Origin: Planomicrobium okeanokoites
Lineage (GTDB): Bacteria > Bacillota > Bacilli > Bacillales_A > Planococcaceae
Assembly: GCF_003428875.1 (NCBI RefSeq)
Contig: NZ_QQRS01000002.1
Coordinates: forward strand, 62,001-126,000
Direction: 5' to 3'
DNA: 64,000 nucleotides
Both the position numbers and the translations under genes were made by a program. This document shows, in pieces, positions 24,470 through 34,366 of this stretch. The notes beneath the pieces are model-generated. The model had not been told where the DNA came from and searched no databases. It saw nothing but the letters and a program-made list of their open reading frames with translations. Position 1 is the stretch's first letter; each line of letters opens with the position of its first letter.

Positions 24470-25414
24470 TCAACTTGTAGAACTTCTCATTGCAACTCCG
24501 GTCATAAACTGCAGCCACGCATACACCCCTGTTTTGACTGTGGCTGCCACATGATCATCTTTTTGCGGATCCAGGCAGACAAAATCGATATGTCGCACTT
24601 TCTCCGTTTTTCCTATCTCCAATAAAGCTTCAAATAACTCTTCTGATTTCATTCCGCCCGGCGTCGAAGCAGGGACCCCCGGAGCCACACTGATGTCGAG
24701 CACATCCATGTCGATCGTGGCGTAGATGCGGTCCACATGGTCAAGAGCTTCCACTGCTTTGCGGATTGTTTCAGTCAAACCTGCCTTTCTCGCTTCCCGC
24801 ATCGTCACCATCCTGATGCCGTTTTGATCCGCGTATTCAACCAGGTCTTTCGTATTGAAATAGCCGTGCAGACCGATGTTCACGACATCTTCACCCTTAA
24901 CCGTTTCACCATCGATCAGTTGGCGGATTGGCGTACCGTTGGCTGGCCCCAATTCCTTGGGGTCGCGCACATCGAGATGCGTATCGAGCTGCAGAATGCC
25001 GATCCGTTCACCGGAAAAGGCTTTTTTCACCCCTCTGACAGCGCAGGCCGTCGTCGAGTGGTCGCCGCCGATCATGCAGGTCAATTTGCTGTCGGCCAAA
25101 CCTTCCACCGATTCTTCAATGCGCCGGTGCGATTCTTTGATGTTCGTCGTGTGCATGGCGACGTCACCCGCATCACGCACTGAAATTTTTGTCAGATCGA
25201 TTCGTTCGTCCAGATTGTAGGCGGCATAGCCTTTCCACATTTTACGGAAAGCTTCGGGATATTCCGAAGCCGCTGAAGCGGAGATGGACGAACGCGAGAG
25301 CGGCGCGCCGAAAAGGACGACATCCGCTTCCCCTTCCTGTTTCACCCAATGATGCACATGAGTCACTCTGTCCGCTGGCTGCCATGCCCATTCCGGTCTT
25401 TTCAAATAACTCAT
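24470..25414 (-). CDS. hutG: Formimidoylglutamase
   Basis: HutG hydrolyses N-formimidoyl-L-glutamate to glutamate and formamide, the last step of the pathway. It is an arginase-fold dinuclear Mn enzyme with metal ligands in GGDHSTT, LDTHLDVRD and IDMDVLDISVAPG. The 314-aa length fits. ATG 25414 follows AAGGTGG and overlaps the hutI stop by four bases (ATGA), so hutI and hutG are translationally coupled. Confidence 0.95.
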   Translation of the reverse strand: MSYLKRPEWAWQPADRVTHVHHWVKQEGEADVVLFGAPLSRSSISASAASEYPEAFRKMWKGYAAYNLDERIDLTKISVRDAGDVAMHTTNIKESHRRIEESVEGLADSKLTCMIGGDHSTTACAVRGVKKAFSGERIGILQLDTHLDVRDPKELGPANGTPIRQLIDGETVKGEDVVNIGLHGYFNTKDLVEYADQNGIRMVTMREARKAGLTETIRKAVEALDHVDRIYATIDMDVLDISVAPGVPASTPGGMKSEELFEALLEIGKTEKVRHIDFVCLDPQKDDHVAATVKTGVYAWLQFMTGVAMRSSTS

Positions 25415-26658
25415 CCGACCACCTTCTCGCCATTTTTCCAAACCGATTCAACATGATTCACGCCGAATAAATACTGCAGCTCCTGATACGATTTCACTTT
25501 CCATAAAACAACATCCGCCTGTTTGCCGACTTCAATCGATCCGGCCCGGTTTTCACGCTTGATGGCACAGGCGGCATTATACGTCGCAGCCACCAAAGCT
25601 TCCGCAGGCGTCAGGCGCATCGAGATGCAGGCCAGGTTCATGACCAGCGGCATGGAGACGGTCGGCGAGGATCCAGGATTGCAGTCCGTCGATATCGCAA
25701 CCGCCACTCCCGAATCGATCATTTTCCGCCCCTGTGCCGCTTCCTCGCGGAGATAAAGAGCTGTCGCAGGCAGCAGGCAAGCGATGACGCCGGCATCGGC
25801 CATCGCCTTAATGCCTTCATCGGAAGCTTTCAACAGATGCTCCGCTGAAATGGCGCCGACTTTTGCAGCCAGTTCCGCTCCGCCGTAAGAGACGATTTCA
25901 TCAGCGTGGATTTTTGGCGTCAGGCCGTACTTTTTGCCAGCTTCCAGAATGCGCTCAGACTGTTCCGGCGTATAGACATTCTTTTCGCAGAACACGTCAT
26001 TGAATTCTGCCAAGTCCGCAACTTCCGGCAGCATTGTTTCTATTAAATAATCGACGAACTCATCTTCTTTTCCTTTGTATTCGGACGGCACCGCATGCGC
26101 GCCCATGAACGTCGGCACCAGATCAATCGGGTGCTCCGCGTTCAATCGTTTCATGACCTTCAATTGCTTCAGCTCGGTTTCCAGGTTCATACCGTAGCCG
26201 CTTTTGCCTTCAACCGTTGTCACGCCGTGTTCAAGGAAAGAATCGAGCCGTTTCGTCGTCTGCGCAATCAATTCCTCTTCCGTCGCTTCGCGGGTCATGC
26301 GCATCGTGGCATGGATTCCGCCGCCGGCATTCATGATATCCATATAGGAAACGCCCTGCAGCCGTTTTTCAAATTCGCCTTCGCGGCTTCCGCCGTACGC
26401 GACGTGCGTATGCGGATCGACCAGCCCCGGCGTCACCAATTGCCCTTTGGCATCGATGACCTCAGCCTCCGATGAGCGGGCTGTGTATTGCTCTTCCAGC
26501 TCAGCTGTTGTGCCGACTGCCGCTATTTTTCCGTCTTCCAGCCAGATGCTGCCATCTTCGATCAATCCCAATTCGCTCATCGCTTCTTTAGATCTTGGGC
26601 CCTGCTGGCCTTTGATGGTTGCAAGCTGTGCATGTTTAATCCAAACCGCTTTAGTCAT
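25411..26658 (-). CDS. hutI: Imidazolonepropionase
   Basis: HutI opens the imidazolone ring to give N-formimidoylglutamate. This amidohydrolase has the metal motif [10 protein letters not shown] near residue 75 and the later HADEIV, AEHLLK and [11 protein letters not shown] blocks. ATG 26658 follows AAAGGTGG at a distance of 11; a GTG five codons upstream has no ribosome binding site. It overlaps hutU by eight bases. Confidence 0.95.
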   Translation of the reverse strand: MTKAVWIKHAQLATIKGQQGPRSKEAMSELGLIEDGSIWLEDGKIAAVGTTAELEEQYTARSSEAEVIDAKGQLVTPGLVDPHTHVAYGGSREGEFEKRLQGVSYMDIMNAGGGIHATMRMTREATEEELIAQTTKRLDSFLEHGVTTVEGKSGYGMNLETELKQLKVMKRLNAEHPIDLVPTFMGAHAVPSEYKGKEDEFVDYLIETMLPEVADLAEFNDVFCEKNVYTPEQSERILEAGKKYGLTPKIHADEIVSYGGAELAAKVGAISAEHLLKASDEGIKAMADAGVIACLLPATALYLREEAAQGRKMIDSGVAVAISTDCNPGSSPTVSMPLVMNLACISMRLTPAEALVAATYNAACAIKRENRAGSIEVGKQADVVLWKVKSYQELQYLFGVNHVESVWKNGEKVVG

Positions 26659-28333
26659 TTTTGGGGTTTCCACCTTTCATCATCGGAATGTTAACGCCTT
26701 TTTCACGCGCTGTTTTCTCTGCGATTTCGTAGCCGGCATCGACGTGGCGCGCTACACCCATTCCCGGATCTGTCGTCAATACTCTTTCCAGACGCGCTTC
26801 GGCATCTTTCGTGCCATCCGCAACTATGACCATACCCGAGTGTATGGAGTAGCCCATGCCGACACCGCCGCCGTGATGAAGCGAAACCCATGTCGCGCCG
26901 CCGACCGCGTTGACCATGGCGTTAAGAATCGGCCAGTCAGCAACAACATCCGAGCCATCTTTCATCGATTCGGTTTCGCGGTTCGGCGATGCCACGGAAC
27001 CGGAATCCAAGTGGTCGCGCCCGATAACGATCGGAGCGCTCAACTCGCCGCTCGCCACCATATCGTTGATGATCTTTCCGAAGCGGGCGCGTTCGCCGTA
27101 CCCGAGCCAGCAGATCCGCGCAGGCAATCCCTGAAACTGGATTTTTTCCTGCGCCATCTTGATCCAATTGCAAAGATGCGTGTTGTAGCTGAATTCACGT
27201 AAAATCACTTCATCCGTCTTGCGGATGTCTTCCGGATCGCCGGATAGCGCCACCCAGCGGAATGGACCTTTGCCTTCACAGAATTGCGGACGGATATAAG
27301 CCGGTACAAATCCAGGGAAATCAAACGCATTTTCGACGCCTTCGTCTTTTGCCACCTGGCGGATATTATTGCCGTAATCAAACGTAATGGCGCCTTTTTC
27401 TTTCATTTCCAGCATTGAACGAACATGCTGCGCCATCGACGCTTTCGACAGCTTCACGTATGCCGCCGGATCCGATTCGCGGAGCGCTGCGGCATCTTCT
27501 AATGACATCTTCGACGGAATATAGCCGTTCAATGGATCATGCGCCGAAGTCTGATCCGTTAGGACATCCGGTGTAAAGCCCCTGTCGATCATTTCCGGCA
27601 ATACATCCGCAGCATTGCCCAGCAAGCCGATGGATAACGCGCGCCCTTCCTGTTTCGCTTCTTCAGCCAAGCGGATCGCTTCGTCGAGTGAATCTGTTTT
27701 TACGTCTGTATAGCGTGTGGCGATGCGGCGATCGATGCGGGTCTCATCCACTTCAATGCCGATGCAGACACCGCCGGCCATCGTAACCGCCAACGGCTGT
27801 GCGCCGCCCATGCCGCCGAGTCCGGCAGTCAGCGTAATTGTCCCTTTCAGCGACTCGCCGAAATGCTGTTTCGCAAGTTCCGCAAACGTTTCATACGTCC
27901 CTTGCACGATGCCCTGCGAACCGATGTAGATCCAGCTGCCGGCTGTCATCTGGCCATACATCATCAACCCTTTCTTATCGAGTTCATGGAACGTTTCCCA
28001 ATTTGCGTAAGCCGGAACAATATTCGAGTTGGCAATCAACACTCGCGGCGCATTTTCATGCGTCTTGAAAATAGCGACCGGTTTGCCGGACTGCACCATC
28101 AGCGTTTCATCGTTCTCCAGTTCTTTCAGCGACAGGACAATGGCGTCAAAACTTTCCCAGTTTCTTGCGGCCTTACCGATTCCGCCGTAAACAACCAAGT
28201 CTTCCGGGCGTTCCGCCACATCGGGATCCAGATTATTCATCAGCATACGCAATGCCGCTTCCTGCTGCCATCCTTTTGTATTAAGCTTTGTGCCTGTATA
28301 TTGCATTACTTTTTGTTCTGAAATCGTTTTCAT
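26651..28333 (-). CDS. hutU: Urocanate hydratase
   Basis: HutU converts urocanate to imidazolonepropionate with NAD as an electrophilic cofactor. The 560-aa sequence is highly typical: [48 protein letters not shown] and the [12 protein letters not shown] cofactor-site motif. AAAGGAGG lies eight bases before ATG 28333. It leads the hutU-hutI-hutG operon. The 190-bp AT-rich region upstream should hold the promoter; I could not pick convincing hexamers. Confidence 0.97.
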   Translation of the reverse strand: MKTISEQKVMQYTGTKLNTKGWQQEAALRMLMNNLDPDVAERPEDLVVYGGIGKAARNWESFDAIVLSLKELENDETLMVQSGKPVAIFKTHENAPRVLIANSNIVPAYANWETFHELDKKGLMMYGQMTAGSWIYIGSQGIVQGTYETFAELAKQHFGESLKGTITLTAGLGGMGGAQPLAVTMAGGVCIGIEVDETRIDRRIATRYTDVKTDSLDEAIRLAEEAKQEGRALSIGLLGNAADVLPEMIDRGFTPDVLTDQTSAHDPLNGYIPSKMSLEDAAALRESDPAAYVKLSKASMAQHVRSMLEMKEKGAITFDYGNNIRQVAKDEGVENAFDFPGFVPAYIRPQFCEGKGPFRWVALSGDPEDIRKTDEVILREFSYNTHLCNWIKMAQEKIQFQGLPARICWLGYGERARFGKIINDMVASGELSAPIVIGRDHLDSGSVASPNRETESMKDGSDVVADWPILNAMVNAVGGATWVSLHHGGGVGMGYSIHSGMVIVADGTKDAEARLERVLTTDPGMGVARHVDAGYEIAEKTAREKGVNIPMMKGGNPKND

Positions 28334-28499
28334 TTCGAGTTCCTCCTTTGTGTATATTTTCATTCTATATGAATTATTCAGTTAATTATTTATAATTTAT
28401 TTCATTTATTTAGTTTTGTTTACTTTAATTTCGAATAAAACAGTCGATTTTAGAATTATTTTTCAAACTACTTTATTTTCATGAATTTTAAACAAATTT

Positions 28500-28530
28500 T
28501 AAACGGCCTTCCGAAGAAAGCCGCTCAATC
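28500..28530 (-). terminator. Probable weak terminator after the AraC-type gene
   Basis: On the minus strand GCGGCTTTC and GAAGGCCGT (two G-U pairs) surround a TTCG tetraloop, followed by TTTAAAATTTG, overlapping the end of the regulator gene. Confidence 0.5.
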
Positions 28531-29949
28531 CACCAAATGAAGTTCTCCCTGCCGATATTGGGAAGGAGTCAATTTTTCACGTTTCTTATAGACTGCACTG
28601 AAATAAGAAGCATTGCCGAAGCCGCTGAGCCGAGCCACTTCATCGAGCGGTATATCCGTCTCTTTCATGAGCCGGTTGGCTTCACGTATGCGGATCTGCA
28701 TCAGCAGGTCGCTGAACTTCCGGCCGCTCTGCTTTTGGAATCTGCGGCTTAATGTGCTCTTATTCATCCGCAGCTGTTCAGCACAGGCCGATAAATTCCA
28801 ATCCGGATTCCAGTAATTCGCTTCCATGAGCGCACGGATTTCTTCCGAAGCGGGGGATTCTCCGCTTTCCGCATGCTTCACTGCTGCGGACACCACATTC
28901 ACAATAAAGTTCAATGTGGATTGCGCGATCTTATAGACTACGGGATCTTTGACGATCACTTCGAATATTTCATGATAGCGCTGCTCCCATTGCTCATCCT
29001 GCAAATGGACGGACTTCATATATCGGCGCGCCTGGGCCAGCACACTCGTCAGCCGGACGCGTATCATTTCCGGATCGGGATATGGACGCGAATAGTAAAG
29101 AAATTCATGCTGCATCCAGGCATGGATGGCCCGTGTGTCTTTCCTCTCCAGCATTTCAATCCATTCGCGCTGCTCAACCGGCGTCAAAAATGGGTCCAGC
29201 GGCTGCCAGCCAATGGGTTCATATTCAATGACAGTAATATCATAGCCTTCATAAAAGATCAGTGAAGTCATATCCCTTGTTCCCTGATAATAGTCTTTCA
29301 GCCGCAGCTGGCGGTTGGCATTGACGAAAATCGACAGGTCCTCCCGGCTCTCCCGTTTCCAGGATTCATAAAACATCCGGCTTTCTTCGATGCAGGCCTG
29401 CTCATCATCCGTCAGAAACGCAGCTAAAACAAAATCGGAAAAAGCGAAGATTTCCGCTCCTTTATGAAAAGGATAATTTTTCAGCTGCTTGCTCAACAGC
29501 GGATAGCCCGCTTTATCCGGCAACACGAATGCAGCAAACGTCACAGCTGGGGTCAGAACTTCAGCATCAAAGAAATCTTCGTATCTGAGAAGCGTCTGTT
29601 TCAAGCTTCCTTCACTTGTTTTTTCATTGCGAAGCTGGAAGCGAATCTGCTGCAGCTGCTTTATGAGAAGCAGTGGATCGAATGGCCGAAACAGCAAATC
29701 GGCCGCTTTCCCTTTTAAAGCCCGGTAAGCCGTCATGAATGTGCGATCGGATGACAAACCGACCCACGGAATATTGCGCTGGGTGAGTTCCTTTTCCAGA
29801 TCATCGGTCCACATATCCATATCAACCACAAGGCAGTCGGCAGGAGCATCCTTTGAAAATGAGACGGAGACCCCGTTCATATGCGACTCCATCACCCACT
29901 TCAATCCTTGGGCTTCCAGCTCGTTCTGAGAAATCACCGCAATTTCCAT
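28525..29949 (-). CDS. AraC family regulator with receiver-like N-terminus
   Basis: The C-terminal about 100 residues form an AraC-type double helix-turn-helix (NWNLSACAEQLRMNKSTLSRRFQKQSG and PLDEVARLSGFGNASYFSAVYKK). The first about 105 residues look like a degenerate response-regulator receiver (CLVVDMDMW in place of the phospho-Asp strand, LLFRPFDPLLLIKQL like the KPF region). A long helical middle part joins them, as in YesN-type regulators. There is no kinase gene nearby. It is directly upstream of hutU on the same strand, so hut regulation is likely but inferred. Confidence 0.8.
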   Translation of the reverse strand: MEIAVISQNELEAQGLKWVMESHMNGVSVSFSKDAPADCLVVDMDMWTDDLEKELTQRNIPWVGLSSDRTFMTAYRALKGKAADLLFRPFDPLLLIKQLQQIRFQLRNEKTSEGSLKQTLLRYEDFFDAEVLTPAVTFAAFVLPDKAGYPLLSKQLKNYPFHKGAEIFAFSDFVLAAFLTDDEQACIEESRMFYESWKRESREDLSIFVNANRQLRLKDYYQGTRDMTSLIFYEGYDITVIEYEPIGWQPLDPFLTPVEQREWIEMLERKDTRAIHAWMQHEFLYYSRPYPDPEMIRVRLTSVLAQARRYMKSVHLQDEQWEQRYHEIFEVIVKDPVVYKIAQSTLNFIVNVVSAAVKHAESGESPASEEIRALMEANYWNPDWNLSACAEQLRMNKSTLSRRFQKQSGRKFSDLLMQIRIREANRLMKETDIPLDEVARLSGFGNASYFSAVYKKREKLTPSQYRQGELHLVD

Positions 29950-29972
29950 AAAGACTCCCCTTTCCTTCGACG

Positions 29973-30506
29973 CTATTTGACCGGTCCCAAATGGTCAACC
30001 GGTGACAGCCTGAATTTCACTTCCCCAAGAATATTATCGCCTTTGATAAAGCCGAGCATCCTGGAATCGACACTGTTCAGGCGATTGTCGCCCATCACAA
30101 AGTAATAACCGGCAGGCACAGTCACCGCGGAAAAATCTTCTGTCAGTTTGCTGAATCCCAGCTGCTTCGCCACTTTTCTATTTTGTTCCAAATAAGGTTC
30201 TGCTGTTTCTACACCGTTTATATACAGATGGTCATTGTTCATTTCCACCACGTCTCCCGGAACCCCCACTACACGTTTCAAGTAGTTTCTGTCTTCAGCT
30301 ACTTTGAAAACGATCATATCGGAACGTTCAATGTCACTTATCTTCATCAGGAGGATCCGATCATTTTCCTCAAATGTCGGCATCATGGATTTGCCATGAA
30401 CTTCCACAGGTTCAAAGATGAACTGCCGGGCACCCAAAAGCACCAGAGATGCCAGGATGATCACTTTCATCCATGCAATCAATCGATGGGAAGGTTCTTC
30501 TATCAA
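29973..30506 (-). CDS. Type I signal peptidase
   Basis: One N-terminal membrane anchor (residues about 13-30) is followed by the catalytic Ser40 in HGKSMMPTF and Lys77 in YLKRVVGVPGD; the GDNRLNSVDSR box is also present. This is a SipS-type Gram-positive leader peptidase (177 aa) that cuts secretory signal peptides outside the membrane. TTG 30506 lies eight bases after AAGGAGG. Bacillales usually carry several sip paralogues. Confidence 0.93.
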   Translation of the reverse strand: MIEEPSHRLIAWMKVIILASLVLLGARQFIFEPVEVHGKSMMPTFEENDRILLMKISDIERSDMIVFKVAEDRNYLKRVVGVPGDVVEMNNDHLYINGVETAEPYLEQNRKVAKQLGFSKLTEDFSAVTVPAGYYFVMGDNRLNSVDSRMLGFIKGDNILGEVKFRLSPVDHLGPVK

Positions 30507-30640
30507 CTCGGATTCCTCCTTGGCACCAAATCATTTTCTCTCATCATACTATACTGCGGAACTGGGCGCATCCTGGGTTTTGCTATTCAAAGGTGCAGTT
30601 GCTACAATTGACTAAATAGTAAGAAAAGGAGTGGTTTATT

Positions 30641-31543
30641 GTGCACAAGCTGTCCACTGATGATGTCATTTATTCTTTTTCAAGAAAAAACGCCCCCGTA
30701 CTCCGTGTGAATTCGGGAGATACGGTCAGCATTGATACCTGCGATTGCTTCACCGACCAGATCCAGTCGGCGGATCAGGAAGTGGCTGCAATCGACTGGA
30801 ACCGGATCAATCCGGCAACTGGTCCCGTCTATGTAGAAGGAGCTTCCGCCGGCGATTTACTCAAAGTGACAATCGATGAACTTGAAATCGGCGATCAGGG
30901 CGTCATGGTCACAGGGCCGGATCTTGGTGTCATGGGCCACCGCCTTGAGGAGATGGAATCCAAAATCATTCCGATCAGGAACGGTAAAGCCATTTTCAAT
31001 GAAAAATTGCATCTGCCGTTGAACCCGATGATCGGTGTCATCGGTGTTGCCCCTGAAGGTGAACCGGTTTCCTGTGGGACGCCCGGTGCTCACGGCGGCA
31101 ATATGGATACAAAGCACATCACGCAAGGCGCCACCCTCTACTTCCCTGTCTTTACCGAAGGCGCATTGTTTGCCCTTGGTGATTTCCATGCCGCCATGGG
31201 CGACGGCGAAGTCAGCGTTTCCGGCATTGAAGTGCCAGGACGCGCCACGGTGACCCTTGAAGTGGTGAAAGGCTTCCATTCCAAATTCCCTGTACTGATC
31301 AACAATGAAGGGGTTTCACTTCTCGTCTCCGCGATGACGCTCGATGAAGCGGTGAAAGTCGCCACTGAAGAGATGATCGATCTTTTATTGCCATTCACTG
31401 ATTTAAGTGTCAGCGAAATGACCATGCTCATGAGTGCGGCCGGCGAAGCGCAGATCAGCCAAGTCGTCGACCCACTGGTAACGGCGCGCTTCTTCGTTCC
31501 TCAGCACATTCTGGAAGCTTTAGAAATCAAGTTGTTTTCATAG
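30641..31543 (+). CDS. Acetamidase/formamidase family protein
   Basis: The 300-aa protein matches the FmdA/AmdA family: NPATGPVYVEGASAGDLLKVTI near residue 58, the GAHGGNMDTKHI metal-site block near 146, and LGDFHAAMGDGEVSVSGIE. It would hydrolyse formamide or a similar short amide to ammonia and an acid. HutG makes formamide about 6 kb away, which is an attractive link, but the genes are on opposite strands with other genes between. It starts at GTG, nine bases after AAAGGAG. Confidence 0.88.
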   Translation: MHKLSTDDVIYSFSRKNAPVLRVNSGDTVSIDTCDCFTDQIQSADQEVAAIDWNRINPATGPVYVEGASAGDLLKVTIDELEIGDQGVMVTGPDLGVMGHRLEEMESKIIPIRNGKAIFNEKLHLPLNPMIGVIGVAPEGEPVSCGTPGAHGGNMDTKHITQGATLYFPVFTEGALFALGDFHAAMGDGEVSVSGIEVPGRATVTLEVVKGFHSKFPVLINNEGVSLLVSAMTLDEAVKVATEEMIDLLLPFTDLSVSEMTMLMSAAGEAQISQVVDPLVTARFFVPQHILEALEIKLFS

Positions 31544-31656
31544 GTCTAAAAGACCAATCATTTGCGATTCCCATACCAAAAGTGCGTCAGAATCGTCGGA
31601 CTTTTGAGCGAAACCGCAATGTATGGTACACTCAAGAAAAAATGTAGGTGATTAGA

Positions 31657-32679
31657 ATGGTAGGAAGAAATGATCCTTGCCCATGCGGCAGCGGAAAGAA
31701 ATACAAGAAATGTCACGGAAAAGAACAAACTGTCTCGGTAAATGACTTGGTGAACGAAGAACTATTCAAAGTGCGCCAGTTGTTCTTTTCAGAAAACCCG
31801 AATCAGGAACAGCTTGCTGATTTCCGTGAATTGCAGCAGGAATGGCAGCCTCGCCTGATGAAGACAATGGCAGAAAATGATGCACAGGCATTTGTCATCG
31901 AGAATTTTCTGTTCATGAAAAAACCTGAACTTTGGCAGGAGCACCTGGATAAGCAGATTGATCTTTCCCAGCGCCCTACCACTCAGGACATCCTGAAAAA
32001 CTGGAGCAACGTAAAAGTCTTCGTCGGCCAATATGTAAAAGGCGATGAAAGCTCTGCTCAATTCAAAGATGCCTTTACCGGCGATATGTACACAATGGCT
32101 GATCAGCCACCGACAGATATGGAAGACGGACAAGGCTTGCTTGCAATCCTGTTGCCTGATTCACGCGTCGGCGAAGAAGGTGCTTTATTCCTTAACGGCT
32201 ATTTGACGATTGTCGGCGAATTCGCTCCTTACCTTGAGCAATTAAAAGCTGAGATGGCGAAAGAGAATGCAACTGACGGCGAACAATACGTTCGCGACAA
32301 TTATTTGGCGGTAGTTGAAAGCATCGTCAAATACTCTACTGGAACTGTTGATGAAAGCATCGACCTTTCACCTGAACACCAGTCTGTCATGGACGAATTG
32401 CAAAAGCATGTCCAGGAAGCCGATTTTGACGCGGAAACGGTAGATAATGTGACCAGCATCATGAACAGCTACCTGGCAAGCCAGCAGCCAAGCGTCCAAA
32501 AACCCGAGGCACTTGTCGGAGGCTATTGGAGATTCCTGCAGGATCATGAATTGATCAAGGGACCTATGCTTGCTCCTAAACAATTAAGCGAAAAGTTCGG
32601 CGTGGCTTCAAGCACCATCCTGAAGCGTTCAAAAGAATTCGGATCTTATTTTGATGAGCTATTGGCTAAAGCTAAATAA
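31657..32679 (+). CDS. SEC-C metal-binding domain protein
   Basis: The N-terminus [19 protein letters not shown] is a complete SEC-C zinc motif (C8, C10, C19, H20 or nearby), as at the tail of SecA. The remaining 320 residues are helical and acidic without a recognised catalytic motif; a segment near the end ([20 protein letters not shown]) looks like a helix-turn-helix. ATG 31657 fits the AGGTGATTAG spacing better than the GTG nine bases upstream. Function unknown. It is ended by a very strong terminator. Confidence 0.75.
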   Translation: MVGRNDPCPCGSGKKYKKCHGKEQTVSVNDLVNEELFKVRQLFFSENPNQEQLADFRELQQEWQPRLMKTMAENDAQAFVIENFLFMKKPELWQEHLDKQIDLSQRPTTQDILKNWSNVKVFVGQYVKGDESSAQFKDAFTGDMYTMADQPPTDMEDGQGLLAILLPDSRVGEEGALFLNGYLTIVGEFAPYLEQLKAEMAKENATDGEQYVRDNYLAVVESIVKYSTGTVDESIDLSPEHQSVMDELQKHVQEADFDAETVDNVTSIMNSYLASQQPSVQKPEALVGGYWRFLQDHELIKGPMLAPKQLSEKFGVASSTILKRSKEFGSYFDELLAKAK

Positions 32680-32690
32680 GCAGGTATAAA

Positions 32691-32736
32691 GCAAAGAGTC
32701 GGCCGAAGAAATTTCGGCCGACTCTTTGCTTTTTTA
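32691..32736. terminator. Bidirectional intrinsic terminator
   Basis: A 17-bp perfect stem (GCAAAGAGTCGGCCGAA with its complement) and a 5-base loop are followed by TTTTTT on the plus strand; it also closes the convergent small membrane protein gene. Confidence 0.92.
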
Positions 32737-32940
32737 TTTTCTCCTCCGAAATCTGACCAATATATACGCAAGGATCCCAGTGACTGCAAGGAACAGATAG
32801 AGACGGATGAAGGCCGGTTCAAACCACAATATATCTGTAAACGATATAAAGTAGTTAAGTATGGCTGCCAGCAGCATAAGAACTGCCAATCCGAAAATAA
32901 CCAATCCGGCATAGCGGATGAACTTCAGAAACGTTTTCAT
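32734..32940 (-). CDS. Small two-helix membrane protein
   Basis: The 68-aa protein has two membrane segments (YAGLVIFGLAVLMLLAAIL, residues about 10-28, and LYLFLAVTGILAYILV, about 47-62) and an RFRRRK tail. AGGAG lies eight bases before ATG 32940; the longer open frame upstream is not supported. I do not recognise the family. The gap 32941-33206 upstream holds no other gene that I can see. Confidence 0.65.
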   Translation of the reverse strand: MKTFLKFIRYAGLVIFGLAVLMLLAAILNYFISFTDILWFEPAFIRLYLFLAVTGILAYILVRFRRRK

Positions 32941-33206
32941 CACAAGCGCTCCTTTTACTGAATTTCTTACTTCTTTACATACCCTCTTTGCGCAATCTAA
33001 GCTCCCTGAACAAAGCCTTATCTTTTTCAGGAACGGATTCACCCAAAACTGTTTGTTCAGAAGTTTATGGGGAAAAGATGGAATATGGGAAAACTCTGTG
33101 AATGATGGGGGTAACTCTGCATAATTCCCAAAAAAATAAAGCGGAGGTATCAACATGTTGATAAGTTGGAAAAAGAGTATCTTTTCCACAGAAAGGAGTC
33201 TGAAGA

Positions 33207-33716
33207 ATGTTTGAAATAACCTGGAGCAGCTTTACTCGAATCGTGACCGTCGGTTTTCTGGCTTATATCGGCTTGGTTTTTTTCCTTCGAATTTCAGGAA
33301 AACGGACACTGACTAAATTGAATGCATTCGATCTTGTTGTGACTGTGGCCCTCGGTTCCACTTTGGCTACCATATTGCTGAATGATAAAATCAGCCTTCT
33401 GGAAGGGCTGACTGCATTTGGTTTATTGATCGGCGGACAATACATCATGACATTCTTGGCGGTACGATCAAAGACTTTTAATAAGTTCATAAAATCCGAA
33501 CCCAAATTATTGTATCTGAACGGCAACTTTTTGGAAGATGCGATGAAAAAAGAACGGATCAACAAAGTGGAGATTTTGCAGTCCATCCGCAACCAGGGCA
33601 AAGGCAGCCTTGAAGAAGTGCAGGCTGTGGTGCTTGAAACCGATGGCAGTATGTCGGTCATTCAAGGAGAGCCGGGCAATACGCTGGCCAATGTTAAATC
33701 TGATAAGAAGATATAA
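33207..33716 (+). CDS. DUF421 (YetF/YcaP-like) membrane protein
   Basis: Three N-terminal membrane segments (from RIVTVGFLAYIGLVFFLRISGKR, including ALGSTLATILLND) are followed by a cytoplasmic alpha/beta domain with the NGNFLEDAMKKERINKVEILQ motif of DUF421/YetF_C. The length of 169 aa is on the short side, because the second half of the C-terminal domain is reduced. AAGGAG precedes the ATG. Relatives in B. subtilis spore formers affect spore properties; the role here is unknown. Confidence 0.85.
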   Translation: MFEITWSSFTRIVTVGFLAYIGLVFFLRISGKRTLTKLNAFDLVVTVALGSTLATILLNDKISLLEGLTAFGLLIGGQYIMTFLAVRSKTFNKFIKSEPKLLYLNGNFLEDAMKKERINKVEILQSIRNQGKGSLEEVQAVVLETDGSMSVIQGEPGNTLANVKSDKKI

Positions 33717-33753
33717 AAAAGGTTCCGGCAGTTTTTTGCCGGAACCTTTTTCT
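33715..33753. terminator. Bidirectional intrinsic terminator
   Basis: AAAAAGGTTCCGGCA and its complement surround a T-rich loop, with T runs on both strands, between convergent genes. Confidence 0.9.
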
Positions 33754-33783
33754 GATAAGATACAGCTGCCGGGCCTTTCGGGA

Positions 33784-34260
33784 TTAACGCGGCGTTTTCG
33801 CTCTCTGCTTGCGGTGTTCCCGGCGCGCTGGCGCCGTTTCGAAAAACAGCTTCTCGCCTTCTGATTCGGGGATGACAGCCGGAACTGGCGTTGGTTTGCC
33901 GTCATCGCCCATCGCCACCATGGTCAGGAAGGATTCAGTTGTAAGCCGTTCTTCCCCTGTCTGCAGATTTTTCGATTTCACCCTTACATAGACTTCCATG
34001 GAAGTGCGGCCCGTTGACGTGACATTCGCTTCAAGCTCAAGCACATCTCCTACGTGTGCTGAAGAAAGGAAGTCGACCGAATCGATGGAAGCTGTCACTA
34101 CGACTTGCCGGCGGGCATGTTTCATTGCCGTAATGCCTGCAATTTCATCGATATACGCCAGAACTTTCCCTCCAAAAATTGAATTCATGTGGTTCGTGTC
34201 TGGCGGAAGCACCAATTTCGTTTGGATTGTCCGTGATTCTTTCATTAGCCTTGCTTCCAT
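33784..34260 (-). CDS. Hotdog-fold acyl-CoA thioesterase (YkhA-like)
   Basis: The 158-aa protein has the hotdog fold with LVLPPDTNHMNSIFGGKVLAYIDE, in which the N(H)MNSIFGG segment and the Asp of YIDE form the usual active site of BFIT/YkhA-type thioesterases, and SIDSVDFLSSAHVGDVLELE. It should hydrolyse medium- or long-chain acyl-CoA. AGGAGTG lies six bases before ATG 34260. The Arg/Lys-rich C-terminus (about 20 residues) is extra. Confidence 0.9.
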   Translation of the reverse strand: MEARLMKESRTIQTKLVLPPDTNHMNSIFGGKVLAYIDEIAGITAMKHARRQVVVTASIDSVDFLSSAHVGDVLELEANVTSTGRTSMEVYVRVKSKNLQTGEERLTTESFLTMVAMGDDGKPTPVPAVIPESEGEKLFFETAPARREHRKQRAKTPR

Positions 34261-34366
34261 AATTTTCACTCCTACTTTTTTAATCAATATATACTAATGC
34301 TATACGCAATATTTCAGGTCGGCAACTTTTAGCCGTATGATATATTGAACTTACAGGAGGTGCATT

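Noticed and set aside
26447-27202. 251-aa plus-strand ORF opposite hutI/hutU
   Set aside because: Its length is a by-product of the GC-rich third positions of the hut genes; the composition is not protein-like.
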